Shown: in pieces, positions 10,588 to 20,787 of the stretch
Layout: the number at the start of each line of letters is the position of its first letter
Position numbering within the stretch: the stretch's first letter is position 1
From: Aceticella autotrophica
GTDB lineage: Bacteria; Bacillota; Thermoanaerobacteria; Thermoanaerobacterales; Thermoanaerobacteraceae
NCBI RefSeq assembly: GCF_017357865.1
Contig: NZ_CP060096.1
Span: 1,116,001 to 1,180,000, forward strand
Direction: 5' to 3'
Length of the DNA: 64,000 nt
The notes under the pieces: model-generated
The model's input: the letters and a program-made list of their open reading frames with translations, nothing else
Databases searched by the model: none
Told to the model about the DNA's origin: nothing
Translations under genes and position numbers: made by a program

Positions 10588-10611
10588 AGCGGGTTACCTC
10601 GCTCTATTTTA
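10586..10611 (+). terminator. Hairpin between rpsO and pnp
   Basis: AGAGCG pairs with CGCTCT (10586-10605) with inner GG/CC pairs, followed by ATTTTAAA. It overlaps the rpsO stop. It may be a partial terminator or a processing hairpin controlling pnp. Confidence 0.5.
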
Positions 10612-10665
10612 AATGTATTAAAGCCCTTATTTATGAAAAATACTAAAGAGTGAAAGGAGGATACT

Positions 10666-12765
10666 ATGGAAAAAAATTTTGAAATGGAATTAGGAGGGAA
10701 AAAATTAATTATCCAAACAGGCAAATTAGCACAACTTGCAAATGGGAGTGTTCTTGTTAAATGTGAAGATACGGTAGTATTGGTAACTGCTTGTGCCTCG
10801 AAAGAGCCGAGAGAGGGTATTGATTTTTTCCCGCTTAGTGTTGATTATGAAGAAAGATTATATTCAGTAGGTAAAATACCTGGGGGTTTTATAAAAAGAG
10901 AAGGGAAACCAACTGAAAAGGCTATACTGACTTCGAGACTTATTGATAGACCTTTAAGACCTTTATTTCCACATGGATATAGAAATGATGTTCAGGTTAT
11001 TGCAACAGTTCTTTCAGTCAGCTCAGATGTACAACCTGAAATAATTGCAATGATTGGTTCATCTGCAGCATTATCAATTTCAGATATACCATTTAATGGA
11101 CCTACAGGTTCGGTATCTGTTGCAATGGTAGATAATAAATTTATTATAAATCCGGATCTAAAGACAAGAGAAAAAAGTACTCTGCATCTGACTGTTTCAG
11201 GGACAAAAGATGCCATAATGATGGTTGAAGCAGGTGCAGATGAAGTACCTGAAGATGTAATGCTGGATGCAATCATGTATGCACATGAATATATAAAAAA
11301 GATTGTTTCTTTTATAGAAGATATAGTGAGAGAAGTCGGAATTCCCAAGAGGGAAGTAATATTGCATAAGATAGATGCTGATATTGAAAACAATGTTAGA
11401 GAATTTGCGACAAAAAAGATATATAATGCATTAAGAACAGAAGAAAAAAAAGAAAGAAATGATAATATAGACAAGGTTGAAGAGGAAGTATTGGAACATT
11501 TCAAGGAAGAGTATCCAAATAATTTAACAGATATCGATGAAATATTATACATTATTACAAAAGAGCAAATGAGAAAAATGATAACAGAAGAAAAAATAAG
11601 GGTAGATGGTAGAGGACTTGATGATATACGTCCAATTACATGTGAAATAAATGTTTTACCAAGAACCCATGGCTCTGCAATCTTCACACGTGGACAAACA
11701 CAGGTTATGACTGTAGCAACTTTAGGACCACTGGGTGATATCCAAATACTTGATGGACTTGGTGATGAAGAATCAAAAAGATATATGCACCATTATAATT
11801 TTCCACCTTTTAGTGTAGGTGAAACAAGGCCTTTAAGAGGACCTGGCAGAAGAGAAATTGGACACGGAGCATTAGCAGAAAGGGCACTCGAACCCATGAT
11901 ACCATCTGAAGATGAATTTCCTTATACAATCAGATTAGTATCGGAAGTATTAAGTTCTAATGGCTCTACGTCACAAGCCAGTGTTTGCGGAAGTACTTTG
12001 GCTTTGATGGATGCAGGTGTACCAATAAAATCTCCAGTAGCAGGTATAGCAATGGGTCTTATTAAAGAAGGCGATACGGTTTCTGTATTGACAGATATTC
12101 AAGGAATCGAGGATTTCTTAGGCGATATGGATTTTAAGGTTGCAGGAACAGAAAAAGGTATAACGGCAATACAGATGGATATTAAGATATCCGGAATTGA
12201 TCGGGAAATTCTCTCAACTGCACTTCAAAAAGCGAGAAAAGGAAGATTATTTATATTAAACAAAATATTAGAAACTATTAAAGAACCTAAAAAAGAATTA
12301 TCACCATATGCACCACGAATAATCAGATTGAATGTTGATCCTGATAAAATTAGAGAAATAATAGGTGCAGGTGGAAAAACTATAAATAAGATAATTGCTG
12401 ATACAGGTGTTAAAATAGATATAGAAGATGATGGTACAGTTTTTATATCTTCGTCAGATTTAAAAGCCAGTGAAAAAGCAAAAAGAATAATTGAAACTAT
12501 TACAAAAGAAATAAAAGTAGGTACTATCTATCTTGGCAAAATTGTTAAAATAGTTTCATTTGGTGCGTTTGTCGAATTAGCACCTGGGAAAGAGGGACTT
12601 CTTCATATATCTAAACTATCCAAAAAGCATGTAAATAAAGTTGAGGATGTTGTAAATTTAGGAGATGAAATCCTTGTAGAAGTAACAGAGGTAGATAAAC
12701 AAGGTCGTATATATCTATCAAGAAAAGATATATTATCAGAAGAGGATAAAAAAGAAAAAGAATAA
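10666..12765 (+). CDS. pnp: Polyribonucleotide nucleotidyltransferase (PNPase)
   Basis: Phosphorolytic 3'-5' exoribonuclease. 699 residues with two RNase PH domains separated by a helical linker (about 210-320), a KH domain ([20 protein letters not shown]) and a C-terminal S1 domain ([20 protein letters not shown]). [18 protein letters not shown] and [13 protein letters not shown] mark the active RNase PH core. ATG preceded by GGAGG. Together with RNase Y further on it forms the core of Firmicute mRNA decay. Confidence 0.97.
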   Translation: MEKNFEMELGGKKLIIQTGKLAQLANGSVLVKCEDTVVLVTACASKEPREGIDFFPLSVDYEERLYSVGKIPGGFIKREGKPTEKAILTSRLIDRPLRPLFPHGYRNDVQVIATVLSVSSDVQPEIIAMIGSSAALSISDIPFNGPTGSVSVAMVDNKFIINPDLKTREKSTLHLTVSGTKDAIMMVEAGADEVPEDVMLDAIMYAHEYIKKIVSFIEDIVREVGIPKREVILHKIDADIENNVREFATKKIYNALRTEEKKERNDNIDKVEEEVLEHFKEEYPNNLTDIDEILYIITKEQMRKMITEEKIRVDGRGLDDIRPITCEINVLPRTHGSAIFTRGQTQVMTVATLGPLGDIQILDGLGDEESKRYMHHYNFPPFSVGETRPLRGPGRREIGHGALAERALEPMIPSEDEFPYTIRLVSEVLSSNGSTSQASVCGSTLALMDAGVPIKSPVAGIAMGLIKEGDTVSVLTDIQGIEDFLGDMDFKVAGTEKGITAIQMDIKISGIDREILSTALQKARKGRLFILNKILETIKEPKKELSPYAPRIIRLNVDPDKIREIIGAGGKTINKIIADTGVKIDIEDDGTVFISSSDLKASEKAKRIIETITKEIKVGTIYLGKIVKIVSFGAFVELAPGKEGLLHISKLSKKHVNKVEDVVNLGDEILVEVTEVDKQGRIYLSRKDILSEEDKKEKE

Positions 12766-12778
12766 TTAGATTGTTATT

Positions 12779-12850
12779 TTATATGAAAGAATAATCAAGG
12801 TATAATGTTAAAAATTGTATTTAACAATCATTATATCTTTTTTCATATAA
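12779..12850 (+). terminator. Rho-independent terminator after pnp
   Basis: GGTATAATG pairs with CATTATATC and a T6 run follows; the flanking TTATATGAAA and TTTCATATAA extend the pairing. It closes the translation operon. Confidence 0.7.
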
Positions 12851-12931
12851 ATTTTTTATTGGATATGTGTAATATATTTAAACACCATATGAATAAAATT
12901 AAGTATGAAATATAAGATTGGTGGTGTTAAT

Positions 12932-13636
12932 ATGAAAATATATTATATAAAGTATCCTAAAAAATCATTCATATTTATTATCATTATTATAGCAATAATC
13001 TTATTCTTGTGCTTTTTAATAAATAGATCAATTACTACTTTTAATACTAATGAGCCTATTTATAAGGGAAATACTGATGAAAAGAAGATTGCGTTTGCAT
13101 GCAATGTGGCATGGGGAAATGAATTTATACCACAGATGTTAAAAATATTTAAAGAAAATAATATTAATATAACATTTTTTTTTGAGGGGCAATGGGCCGA
13201 AAAGAATCCTAAAATAGTTAAAGAAATCGCTGAGGCTGGTCATGAAATAGGAAGCCATGGATATACACATGTAAAATATACTCAGTGGGATAAAGAGAAA
13301 TATTCTGAGGATATAAAAAAATCATGTGAATTACTAAGGGAAATAACTGGGGTAAAACCGACGCTTTTTGCACCGCCGTATGGTGATTTCAATAATGAAG
13401 TTATAAAAACGGCAGAAAGTTTAGGATATAAAGTAATACTTTGGAGTATTGATACAATCGATTGGAATAATCCCAGTGTTGAAAATATTGTGAATAGAGT
13501 TGTAAATAAGAGCCATAATGGTGCAATTGTCTTAATGCATCCAACAAAAGGTACTGTTGAAGCATTGCCAATAATAATAAAAGAACTTAAATCAAAAGGT
13601 TATACAATTACAAATGTAACTAATGTCTTAAAATAA
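12932..13636 (+). CDS. NodB-type polysaccharide deacetylase-like protein with altered catalytic motif
   Basis: Membrane-anchored protein of 234 residues: a lysine-rich N terminus, one transmembrane helix (about 13-30), then a carbohydrate esterase 4 (NodB) domain. The metal-binding HEIGSHGYTH motif and the late GAIVLMH and DTIDW motifs are present. In motif 1, where TFDD is expected, the protein reads ACNVAWGN: the catalytic aspartate is Asn58. In motif 3 the usual arginine before PPYG is alanine. B. subtilis has a related gene (ylxY) at the same place after pnp. I choose ATG 12932 (GGTGGTG upstream). Enzymatic activity on peptidoglycan is uncertain; a structural or sporulation role is possible. 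Confidence 0.75.
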   Translation: MKIYYIKYPKKSFIFIIIIIAIILFLCFLINRSITTFNTNEPIYKGNTDEKKIAFACNVAWGNEFIPQMLKIFKENNINITFFFEGQWAEKNPKIVKEIAEAGHEIGSHGYTHVKYTQWDKEKYSEDIKKSCELLREITGVKPTLFAPPYGDFNNEVIKTAESLGYKVILWSIDTIDWNNPSVENIVNRVVNKSHNGAIVLMHPTKGTVEALPIIIKELKSKGYTITNVTNVLK

Positions 13637-13690
13637 TAGATAAAATATTCTTAAAGTTAAGTTAATAATGATAGAATTAGGGTGATAAAA

Positions 13691-14143
13691 ATGGGAAACA
13701 ACTTGCTGCTAAAAATAAAGAAAACAAAAGATGCTATTGATTTGCCATTACCACAATACATGAGTACTGGTGCAGCTGGTATGGATTTATTTGCAAATGT
13801 GCATGAAAGTATAAATATAAAACCTTCTGAAATTAAATTAATTCCGACGGGTATTCAAATTCAATTGCCATCAGGATATGAGGCGCAAATACGTCCAAGA
13901 AGCGGGCTTGCACTTAATTATGGAATTACCTTGCTTAATACTCCCGGAACGATTGACTCAGATTATAGGGGTGAAATTAAATTAATCCTTATAAATTTTG
14001 GCAGTAAAGATTTTACAGTAAAAAGAGGACAAAGAATTGCTCAGATGATTATAAATAAAATAGAATTGCCTCAAATTATCGAGGTTATTGAACTTAATGA
14101 AACAGACAGGGGTCCCTCTGGTTTTGGTCATACTGGATTATAA
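13691..14143 (+). CDS. dut: dUTP diphosphatase
   Basis: Hydrolyses dUTP to dUMP, keeping uracil out of DNA. All five trimeric dUTPase motifs are visible: [37 protein letters not shown] and a C-terminal [10 protein letters not shown] (usual form RGxGGFGSTG). 150 residues; ATG 13691 follows AGGGTG, preferred to the GTG at 13682. Followed 11 nt later by a YlmC-type gene. Confidence 0.95.
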   Translation: MGNNLLLKIKKTKDAIDLPLPQYMSTGAAGMDLFANVHESINIKPSEIKLIPTGIQIQLPSGYEAQIRPRSGLALNYGITLLNTPGTIDSDYRGEIKLILINFGSKDFTVKRGQRIAQMIINKIELPQIIEVIELNETDRGPSGFGHTGL

Positions 14144-14154
14144 AGGGTGATAAT

Positions 14155-14391
14155 ATGAGATTAAGTGAATTTGGCAATAAAGAAATTGTTAATTTAAATG
14201 ACGGAAGAAGATTGGGGCTTATGGAAGATTCAGATTTAATAATAGATGAAAATACTGGGAAAATCAAATCTATTATTGTCTATGAAATAAAAGGTTCAAT
14301 TTTTAGAAATAAGATGGAAAATATAGAAATTCCTTGGGATGCGATTAAAAAAATAGGTAATGATATGATAATTGTTGAAGTCAAAATATAA
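14155..14391 (+). CDS. YlmC/YmxH family PRC-barrel protein
   Basis: A 78-residue PRC-barrel-like protein (MRLSEFGNKEIVNLNDGRRLGLMEDSDLIID, IPWDAIKKIGNDMIIVEV). Members of this family occur only in spore-formers and relatives, and B. subtilis ymxH lies near dapG as here. Function is not established. Start ATG has GGGTG upstream. Confidence 0.82.
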   Translation: MRLSEFGNKEIVNLNDGRRLGLMEDSDLIIDENTGKIKSIIVYEIKGSIFRNKMENIEIPWDAIKKIGNDMIIVEVKI

Positions 14392-14472
14392 AGAAAATCA
14401 AAAATATCTTTTTTTTATTACTTTAATAAAGTATAATAAAAGTTAATATATAATTAATGGAAGGGTGAGATT

Positions 14473-15669
14473 GTGAATATCTTAGTACAAAAGTTTGGTG
14501 GTACATCAGTAGCAACTAACGAAAGAAGGAACATGGCTGTATCAAAGGTTATAAATGCAATAGAACAGGGATATTCCCCTGTTGTTGTAGTATCAGCCAT
14601 AGGAAGAAATGGTGATCCGTATGCGACAGATACTATGATTAATTTTGCTAAATCTATAAACAATGATATTCCAAAAAGGGAAATGGATATCCTGATGTCT
14701 TGTTGCGAAATTATTTCCAGCGTAATTTTTACAAATACGCTTATAAGTAAGGGTTATAAAGCCAAAGCCTTTACTGGAGGTCAAGCTGGTATAATTACAA
14801 ATAGTAATTTTGGTAATGCTGACATTATTAGAGTAGAATCTAATCATTTGATGGATGCTGTAAATCAAAATATAATTCCCGTAGTAGCCGGATTTCAAGG
14901 AATAACTGTTGATGGTGAAATAACAACCTTAGGAAGAGGTGGTAGCGATATATCTGCTGTACTTCTCGGCGAAGCTTTAAAAGCATATGCTGTCGAAATT
15001 TATACAGATGTAGATGGTATTATGACTGCAGATCCTCGTATTGTGTCTAATGCAAATATATTGAAAAAAATAAGCTATAATGAAGTATTTCAACTTGCAG
15101 AGCAGGGCGCTAAGGTAATACATCCACGTGCAGTGGAGATAGCCATGAGAGGAAATGTACCTTTAATAATCAAAAATACCATGACAGATAGTCAAGGAAC
15201 AATAATAACACAATATAACGATGCATATAACAATATATATAATGCTGATAAACTTGTCACAGGAATAGCAAATTTGAATAATAGAGTACAAATAGTATTA
15301 AACATGGCAAATGATGAAAATAATATATTTGAAAAAATAGCCGAAAATAAAATTAGTATTGATTTAATAAACATATTTCCTGATAAAAAGGTTTTTACAA
15401 TATCAGAGCAAGACTTACAAAAGTTAGAGGAATTATTGGAAAAATATAAAATTGATTATACTATAAAGGAAAACTGCAGCAAGGTATCAATAGTAGGCAA
15501 TAGAATACGTGGTGTTCCAGGGGTTATGTCAAAAATTATTAAAATATTATCAGATAATGACATTGAAATATATCAAACAGCGGACTCATATGATACGATA
15601 TCATGCCTTATAAGTCAAGACAAAACTGAAAAAGCAATCAGGGCTTTACATGATGAATTTAAGCTTTAA
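14473..15669 (+). CDS. dapG: Aspartate kinase
   Basis: First step of the aspartate pathway to lysine, diaminopimelate and dipicolinate. The N-terminal amino-acid-kinase domain shows VQKFGGTSVA, GRGGSDISAVLLGEAL and EIYTDVDGIMTADPR; two ACT domains form the C terminus (about 265-398). 398 residues, GTG start with GGAAGGGTG upstream. Position between a YlmC-type gene and tepA matches dapG in B. subtilis. A TATAAT at 14432-14437 could serve it but lacks a good -35 hexamer. No lysine riboswitch structure was recognised upstream. Confidence 0.93.
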   Translation: MNILVQKFGGTSVATNERRNMAVSKVINAIEQGYSPVVVVSAIGRNGDPYATDTMINFAKSINNDIPKREMDILMSCCEIISSVIFTNTLISKGYKAKAFTGGQAGIITNSNFGNADIIRVESNHLMDAVNQNIIPVVAGFQGITVDGEITTLGRGGSDISAVLLGEALKAYAVEIYTDVDGIMTADPRIVSNANILKKISYNEVFQLAEQGAKVIHPRAVEIAMRGNVPLIIKNTMTDSQGTIITQYNDAYNNIYNADKLVTGIANLNNRVQIVLNMANDENNIFEKIAENKISIDLINIFPDKKVFTISEQDLQKLEELLEKYKIDYTIKENCSKVSIVGNRIRGVPGVMSKIIKILSDNDIEIYQTADSYDTISCLISQDKTEKAIRALHDEFKL

Positions 15670-15680
15670 AATTTATAATT

Positions 15681-15704
15681 AACGCATATTATGCGTTTTT
15701 TTTT
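15681..15704 (+). terminator. Terminator after dapG
   Basis: AACGCA, a TATTA loop, TGCGTT and a run of T residues, 12 nt after the dapG stop. Confidence 0.85.
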
Positions 15705-15735
15705 TAATAATATAAATATACGGGAGCGTGATAAA

Positions 15736-16437
15736 ATGAGTTCAATTAAAAATGCAGATACTACACCGCAAGAGATTCCTCAAATACAACAGAATATACA
15801 AAATTTTGGGCAAACAAATATACCGAATTTTGAGAGTAATATACATTGTCTTACAATAATAGGACAGATTGAAGGGCATCTTATATTACCACCTCAAAAT
15901 AAAACTACTAAATATGAACATATAATTCCTCAGCTTGTTGCAATAGAAGAAAATCCTCAAATAAAGGGATTGTTAATATTGTTAAATACAGTTGGGGGTG
16001 ATGTTGAAGCAGGGCTTGCCATATCTGAAATGATTGCAAGTCTATCAAAGCCAACAGTTTCAATTGTATTAGGAGGAGGACACAGCATTGGAGTACCGCT
16101 TGCAGTTTCATCAAATTATTCTTTTATAGTTCCAAGTGCTACAATGACGGTTCATCCAATCAGAATGACCGGTCTTGTAATTGGAGTTCCTCAAACATTT
16201 GAATATTTTAATAAAATGCAGGATAGAATTGTTGAATTTGTAATTAGAAATTCAAAAATAAAAAGAGAAATATTTTTAGACCTTATGCTGAAAATAGGTG
16301 AACTTGCTAATGATGTTGGTACAATACTTATTGGGAAAGAAGCAGTAGAATATGGATTAATAGATGAAATTGGGGGTGTATCTGAGGCACTAAAAAAATT
16401 ACAAGAACTTATCAAAAAAAATGAAGGTGGTATATAA
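15736..16437 (+). CDS. tepA: ClpP-family serine protease, TepA type
   Basis: ClpP-fold protein of 233 residues related to B. subtilis TepA/YmfB (translocation-enhancing; a protease linked to degradation of spore proteins). The nucleophile Ser117 lies in [11 protein letters not shown] and His140 in TVHPIRM. An N-terminal extension rich in Gln/Asn (residues 1-35) precedes the fold, as in TepA but not ClpP. ATG at 15736 follows GGGAGCG; the longer frame upstream runs into the dapG terminator. Its stop overlaps the next start (TAATG). Confidence 0.88.
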   Translation: MSSIKNADTTPQEIPQIQQNIQNFGQTNIPNFESNIHCLTIIGQIEGHLILPPQNKTTKYEHIIPQLVAIEENPQIKGLLILLNTVGGDVEAGLAISEMIASLSKPTVSIVLGGGHSIGVPLAVSSNYSFIVPSATMTVHPIRMTGLVIGVPQTFEYFNKMQDRIVEFVIRNSKIKREIFLDLMLKIGELANDVGTILIGKEAVEYGLIDEIGGVSEALKKLQELIKKNEGGI

Positions 16438-16652
16438 TGTTATATACAGTGATTCCCTATGAATTAATTTTTGAAAAGAGGGATGATATTAATAATAATT
16501 ATTTTGAAACGGTGATAGAAAATAAACATTTACTGCTTGAGGAAATTTCCAAAAACTGTTTTAAAATTATAAGATTATATTCGACTAATCCATGTGATTA
16601 TTTAGATATTAAATTTAACCCTGGAACTATTATAAATACACGGTTTATATAA
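16437..16652 (+). CDS. YlzJ-like small protein
   Basis: A 71-residue protein beginning [14 protein letters not shown], the signature of the YlzJ-like family found between tepA and spoIIIE in spore-formers. It contains STNPCDYLD and a basic tail. Start codon shares its A with the tepA stop. Function unknown. Confidence 0.8.
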   Translation: MLYTVIPYELIFEKRDDINNNYFETVIENKHLLLEEISKNCFKIIRLYSTNPCDYLDIKFNPGTIINTRFI

Positions 16653-16664
16653 ATTATGATATAA

Positions 16665-16694
16665 TAGATGTGTAAAACACATCTATTTTTATTT
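16665..16694 (+). terminator. Terminator after the ylzJ-like gene
   Basis: Perfect 9-bp stem TAGATGTGT/ACACATCTA with an AAA loop, followed by TTTTTATTT. Confidence 0.88.
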
Positions 16695-16747
16695 ACGAAT
16701 AGAGGAATTTTAATGAATATGTAGAATAAATTATAAGGTGATGAATT

Positions 16748-18865
16748 ATGAAATCAAAGAGGGAAGATATATACAAAAATGAAATTATTGGAATTATATT
16801 TTGCGTTATTGCTATTTTATCTATATTAAGTCTTTATACAAAATCTACAGGTATTTTAGGGTATAATATTTCCATACTATTAAAAGGGTTATTTGGTATT
16901 GGTGCATATGTTGTTTCTTTATTGATATTAGTTTTTGCTTTTTTATTTCTTTTTAAGAAAAGTGATTTTTTAAAAACCAAAAAGGTTATTTCGCTTTTAA
17001 TAATATTTTTATGTTTTATAAGTATTGATCATTTATATTATTTTAATAATGTAATATCAATTAGAGATTATATTGCAGAGGCTTATAAAAATGGGATTAA
17101 AAATATTGGTGGAGGTATGATTGCAAGTATTATTCTTTATGTTCTTTTAAAATTAATCGGAATTATAGGTACTTTATTATTTTTGAGTGCTTCATTAATT
17201 ATATGTTCAATAATTATTACAGATATTTCATTTGTAAATTCAATAAAAATGCTTTTAGCTTTAATAAAAAATAAAATTAATAACAAAAAAATAATAGTCG
17301 ATGATTTTGAAAAAACAATTGCTGAGGTAACTATAACAAAAGAAAATCAAGATTGCAATGATTTAGAAGAAAATAATATTGAAATCGTACAGCCTATACT
17401 GGAAGAAAAAGTCAAATCGAATAATCAGAAACCGGATATGGTTCCTGCTAATAAAAATAACGGGAATTATAATTTTCCGCCATTAACACTTTTAAAAGAC
17501 GGTAATCAAAGGCAGAAGATTAATAATAACATTATTATTGAAAATGTAAAAAAACTTGAGCAGACATTATTAAATTTTGGAATTGAGGCAAAAGTTATTC
17601 AAGTTACTCGAGGACCAGCGATTACAAGATTTGAACTCCAGCCTAATCCAGGTATTAAAGTAAGTAGAATAGTAAGTTTAACTGATGACATATCCTTGAG
17701 TTTGGCTGCACCGTCTGTAAGAATTGAAGCACCAATACCAGGGAAATCTGCCATTGGTTTGGAAGTCCCAAATGACAAAATATCGATAGTAACATTAAAA
17801 GAAGTTATTGACACAAATAAATTTAAAAATCATAAATCTGACTTATCCATTGCACTTGGAAAAGATATTGCAGGGAATGTTATTGTTACAGATTTAGCAA
17901 AAATGCCTCACTTATTAATTGCAGGTGCTACAGGTTCTGGGAAAAGTGTATGTATAAATACTTTGATTATAAGTTTATTATACAAAGCATTGCCAGATAA
18001 AGTTAAAATGATATTAATTGATCCAAAGGTAGTTGAGCTTAATATTTATAATGGGATTCCACATTTATTAACACCAGTTGTTACAGATCCTAAAAAAGCT
18101 GCAGGTGTACTTAACTGGGCAGTTCAAGAAATGACAAATAGATATAAAATGTTCGCAGATATAAATGTAAGAGATATAGAAGGTTACAACAGAATTAATA
18201 AAGAAAATCACATGTCTAAAATAGTTATAATAATTGATGAATTATCTGACCTAATGATGGTATCCCCTTCCGAAGTAGAAGAATATATATGCAGATTAGC
18301 ACAAATGGCAAGAGCAGCAGGTATTTACCTTGTTATTGCAACACAGAGACCTTCTGTTGATGTTATAACGGGTGTAATTAAAGCAAATATACCATCTCGA
18401 ATATCCTTTGCTGTAACATCACAAATTGATTCAAGAACAATCTTAGATATGGCAGGGGCAGAGAAATTACTTGGCAAAGGAGATATGCTGTTTTATCCAA
18501 TAGGCGAAGCAAAACCCTTAAGAGTGCAGGGGGCTTTTATTTCAGATAAAGAGGTAGAAGATGTGGTAAATTTCCTTAAGTTACAAGCACAACCTGAATA
18601 TACCGAAATAAATGTTGAAACAAAATTTGAAACAATTAAGTCAATAGGAGAAGATGAATTAATTAAGGATGCAATTGCAGTTATTCTTGATACAGGGCAG
18701 GCTTCAATATCAATGCTGCAGAGAAGGTTAAGAATAGGTTATGCAAGAGCAGCAAGAATAATTGATCAAATGGAAGAAAAAGGAATAATAAGCGGCTATG
18801 ATGGTTCTAAGCCACGTCAGATTTTACTAACTGAAGATGAAATTAAAAAGATTATCAATGATTAA
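16748..18865 (+). CDS. DNA translocase FtsK/SpoIIIE
   Basis: Septal DNA pump for chromosome segregation at division or into the forespore. 705 residues: four N-terminal transmembrane helices (within about 10-170), a Lys/Asn-rich linker, then the RecA-like motor with Walker A GATGSGKS (393-400) and Walker [11 protein letters not shown], and a C-terminal gamma winged helix ([19 protein letters not shown]) that reads oriented DNA motifs. The place after tepA and ylzJ is that of spoIIIE in B. subtilis. Sequence alone does not separate vegetative FtsK from SpoIIIE use. Confidence 0.95.
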   Translation: MKSKREDIYKNEIIGIIFCVIAILSILSLYTKSTGILGYNISILLKGLFGIGAYVVSLLILVFAFLFLFKKSDFLKTKKVISLLIIFLCFISIDHLYYFNNVISIRDYIAEAYKNGIKNIGGGMIASIILYVLLKLIGIIGTLLFLSASLIICSIIITDISFVNSIKMLLALIKNKINNKKIIVDDFEKTIAEVTITKENQDCNDLEENNIEIVQPILEEKVKSNNQKPDMVPANKNNGNYNFPPLTLLKDGNQRQKINNNIIIENVKKLEQTLLNFGIEAKVIQVTRGPAITRFELQPNPGIKVSRIVSLTDDISLSLAAPSVRIEAPIPGKSAIGLEVPNDKISIVTLKEVIDTNKFKNHKSDLSIALGKDIAGNVIVTDLAKMPHLLIAGATGSGKSVCINTLIISLLYKALPDKVKMILIDPKVVELNIYNGIPHLLTPVVTDPKKAAGVLNWAVQEMTNRYKMFADINVRDIEGYNRINKENHMSKIVIIIDELSDLMMVSPSEVEEYICRLAQMARAAGIYLVIATQRPSVDVITGVIKANIPSRISFAVTSQIDSRTILDMAGAEKLLGKGDMLFYPIGEAKPLRVQGAFISDKEVEDVVNFLKLQAQPEYTEINVETKFETIKSIGEDELIKDAIAVILDTGQASISMLQRRLRIGYARAARIIDQMEEKGIISGYDGSKPRQILLTEDEIKKIIND

Positions 18866-18870
18866 ATTTA

Positions 18871-18899
18871 TTTACAATATATTTCACATGTTATATACT
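18871..18899 (+). promoter_or_regulatory. Promoter for rimO-pgsA-cinA
   Basis: TTTACA (18871-18876), 17 nt, TATACT (18894-18899), placing the start of transcription about 20 nt before the rimO ATG. Confidence 0.65.
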
Positions 18900-18924
18900 T
18901 GGAAATAGAGAGAAAGGGATTTGT

Positions 18925-20235
18925 ATGGATAATGTTGGTATTATTTCACTTGGTTGTGCAAAAAATACTGTGGATTCAGAAAAAATGATCGGTTTATTAA
19001 GTAAAAAAGGATATAAAATTGTTAATAATGAAAATGATGCAGATATAATTATAATAAATACCTGTGGATTTATAGAAAGTGCAAAGAGAGAATCCATAGA
19101 AACGATAATAGAAATAGGAAAACTTAAAGCCAAAAGATTAAAAATACTTATAGCAACTGGTTGTCTATCTGAAAGATACAAAGATGAATTGTTAAAAGAA
19201 TTACCTGAACTTGATGCAGTAATTGGTACAGGAGATTTTCCGCAGATTATTAATGTTATTGAGAAGGTTAAAATGGGCAATAAAGTTCTTGAATATGGAA
19301 AGGCTAATATCCTGGATGATTCTAATTTGCCAAGGGTGTTAAGTACACCTGGATATTATGGATATTTGAAAATAGCTGAAGGCTGTAATAATAAATGTAC
19401 CTATTGTATAATACCTAAATTAAGAGGTCATTACAGGAGTACAAAAATTGAAAATATTGTATCTGAAGCCGAATCAATGGTTTCAAATGGTGTTAAAGAG
19501 TTAATCTTAATAGCTCAAGATACAACTAAATATGGTATTGATTTATATGGAAAATTAATGCTTCCATTACTTTTAAAAAGATTATCAGAGATAGATAATT
19601 TAAAATGGATTAGAATACTTTATGCATATCCTGATAGCATTACAAATGAATTGATCGAGGAAATAAAAACAAATGATAAGATAGTTAAATATTTAGATAT
19701 ACCATTGCAGCATTCAAATGACAATGTTTTAAAGAGGATGAAAAGAAATACCAGAAGAAAAAATATTGAGGATATTATTTTTAAATTAAGAAATATTCCA
19801 GGTATGATAATAAGAACAACGTTTATAGTTGGATTTCCCAGTGAAACCGAAGAAGAATACGAGGATTTGAAAAACTTTATTGCTGAAAAAGAATTTGATC
19901 GATTAGGTGTTTTTACTTATTCTCGTGAAGAAGATACAGAAGCATATGATATGCAGCCGCAGATTAAGGAAAGTATAAAACTTAAAAGATATAAGGAAAT
20001 AATGAATCTTCAAAAGAAAATATCTTTTAATAAAAATCAAAAAAATATTGGTAGAAAGCTTGAAGTAATTATAGAAGGATATAAAAATAATTTTTATTAT
20101 GGACGTAGTTATATGGATGCGCCTGAAATTGATGATACTGTATTTATAAAAACAAATAAAAAATTAAAGATAGGAGAGTTTGTATCAGTACTGATAAAGG
20201 ATGCATTTGAATACGATTTGTTAGGGGAATTATAA
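18925..20235 (+). CDS. rimO: Ribosomal protein S12 methylthiotransferase RimO
   Basis: Radical-SAM methylthiotransferase that modifies an aspartate of S12. The N-terminal domain holds the auxiliary-cluster cysteines in [18 protein letters not shown] and ATGCLSERY; the radical-SAM motif is C154-x3-C158-x2-C161 ([13 protein letters not shown]); a TRAM domain ends the protein. 436 residues, ATG with AAAGGG upstream. The stop overlaps the pgsA start by 1 nt. Confidence 0.94.
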   Translation: MDNVGIISLGCAKNTVDSEKMIGLLSKKGYKIVNNENDADIIIINTCGFIESAKRESIETIIEIGKLKAKRLKILIATGCLSERYKDELLKELPELDAVIGTGDFPQIINVIEKVKMGNKVLEYGKANILDDSNLPRVLSTPGYYGYLKIAEGCNNKCTYCIIPKLRGHYRSTKIENIVSEAESMVSNGVKELILIAQDTTKYGIDLYGKLMLPLLLKRLSEIDNLKWIRILYAYPDSITNELIEEIKTNDKIVKYLDIPLQHSNDNVLKRMKRNTRRKNIEDIIFKLRNIPGMIIRTTFIVGFPSETEEEYEDLKNFIAEKEFDRLGVFTYSREEDTEAYDMQPQIKESIKLKRYKEIMNLQKKISFNKNQKNIGRKLEVIIEGYKNNFYYGRSYMDAPEIDDTVFIKTNKKLKIGEFVSVLIKDAFEYDLLGEL

Positions 20236-20774
20236 TGAATTTAGCAAATAAAATTACTATTACAAGGCTTCTAATGATTCCGATTTTTATAATTATTTTA
20301 TTATCGGATTTAAATTGTAAAAATATACTTTCAGCTGTTTTTTTTGCTTTAGCATCATTAACGGATAAACTTGACGGATATGTTGCACGTAAATATAATC
20401 AGATAACAAGCCTCGGCAAATTTATGGATCCTTTAGTTGACAAAGTAATGGTATCCTCAGCACTTATTGCACTGATACAACTTGGAAGAATTGAAAGTTG
20501 GATTGTTATTATAATTTTGGCGAGGGAATTCATTGTCACCGGTTTAAGAACAGTGGCAGCAAATAAAGGGATTGTTATTGCAGCAAATATTTACGGCAAA
20601 TATAAAACTACCTTTCAGATAATCGCTGTAATATTATTAATGCTTAATAATTACCCTTTTAGTCTTATAAACTTTCCTTTATCTACTATTATGGTTTATT
20701 TAGCCCTAATTACAACAGTTTTTTCTGGTATTGATTATATAATAAAATCTAAGGATTTTATATTTGAAAAATAG
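20235..20774 (+). CDS. pgsA: CDP-diacylglycerol--glycerol-3-phosphate 3-phosphatidyltransferase
   Basis: Makes phosphatidylglycerol phosphate at the membrane. The CDP-alcohol phosphotransferase motif is complete: DKLDGYVAR, eight residues, G, then MDPLVDKV. 179 residues with about five hydrophobic segments. Translationally coupled to rimO and followed by cinA, an order common in Firmicutes. Confidence 0.95.
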   Translation: MNLANKITITRLLMIPIFIIILLSDLNCKNILSAVFFALASLTDKLDGYVARKYNQITSLGKFMDPLVDKVMVSSALIALIQLGRIESWIVIIILAREFIVTGLRTVAANKGIVIAANIYGKYKTTFQIIAVILLMLNNYPFSLINFPLSTIMVYLALITTVFSGIDYIIKSKDFIFEK

Positions 20775-20787
20775 GAGATGTTAAAAA

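Noticed and set aside
10992-11687. Open reverse-strand frame of 231 codons inside pnp
   Set aside because: Lies wholly within PNPase, has no ribosome-binding site and low-complexity Ser/Ile composition; it is the antisense shadow of a conserved gene.
14392-14472. Lysine riboswitch before the aspartate kinase gene
   Set aside because: The gap is only about 80 nt and AT-rich, far too short for that riboswitch and without its motifs.
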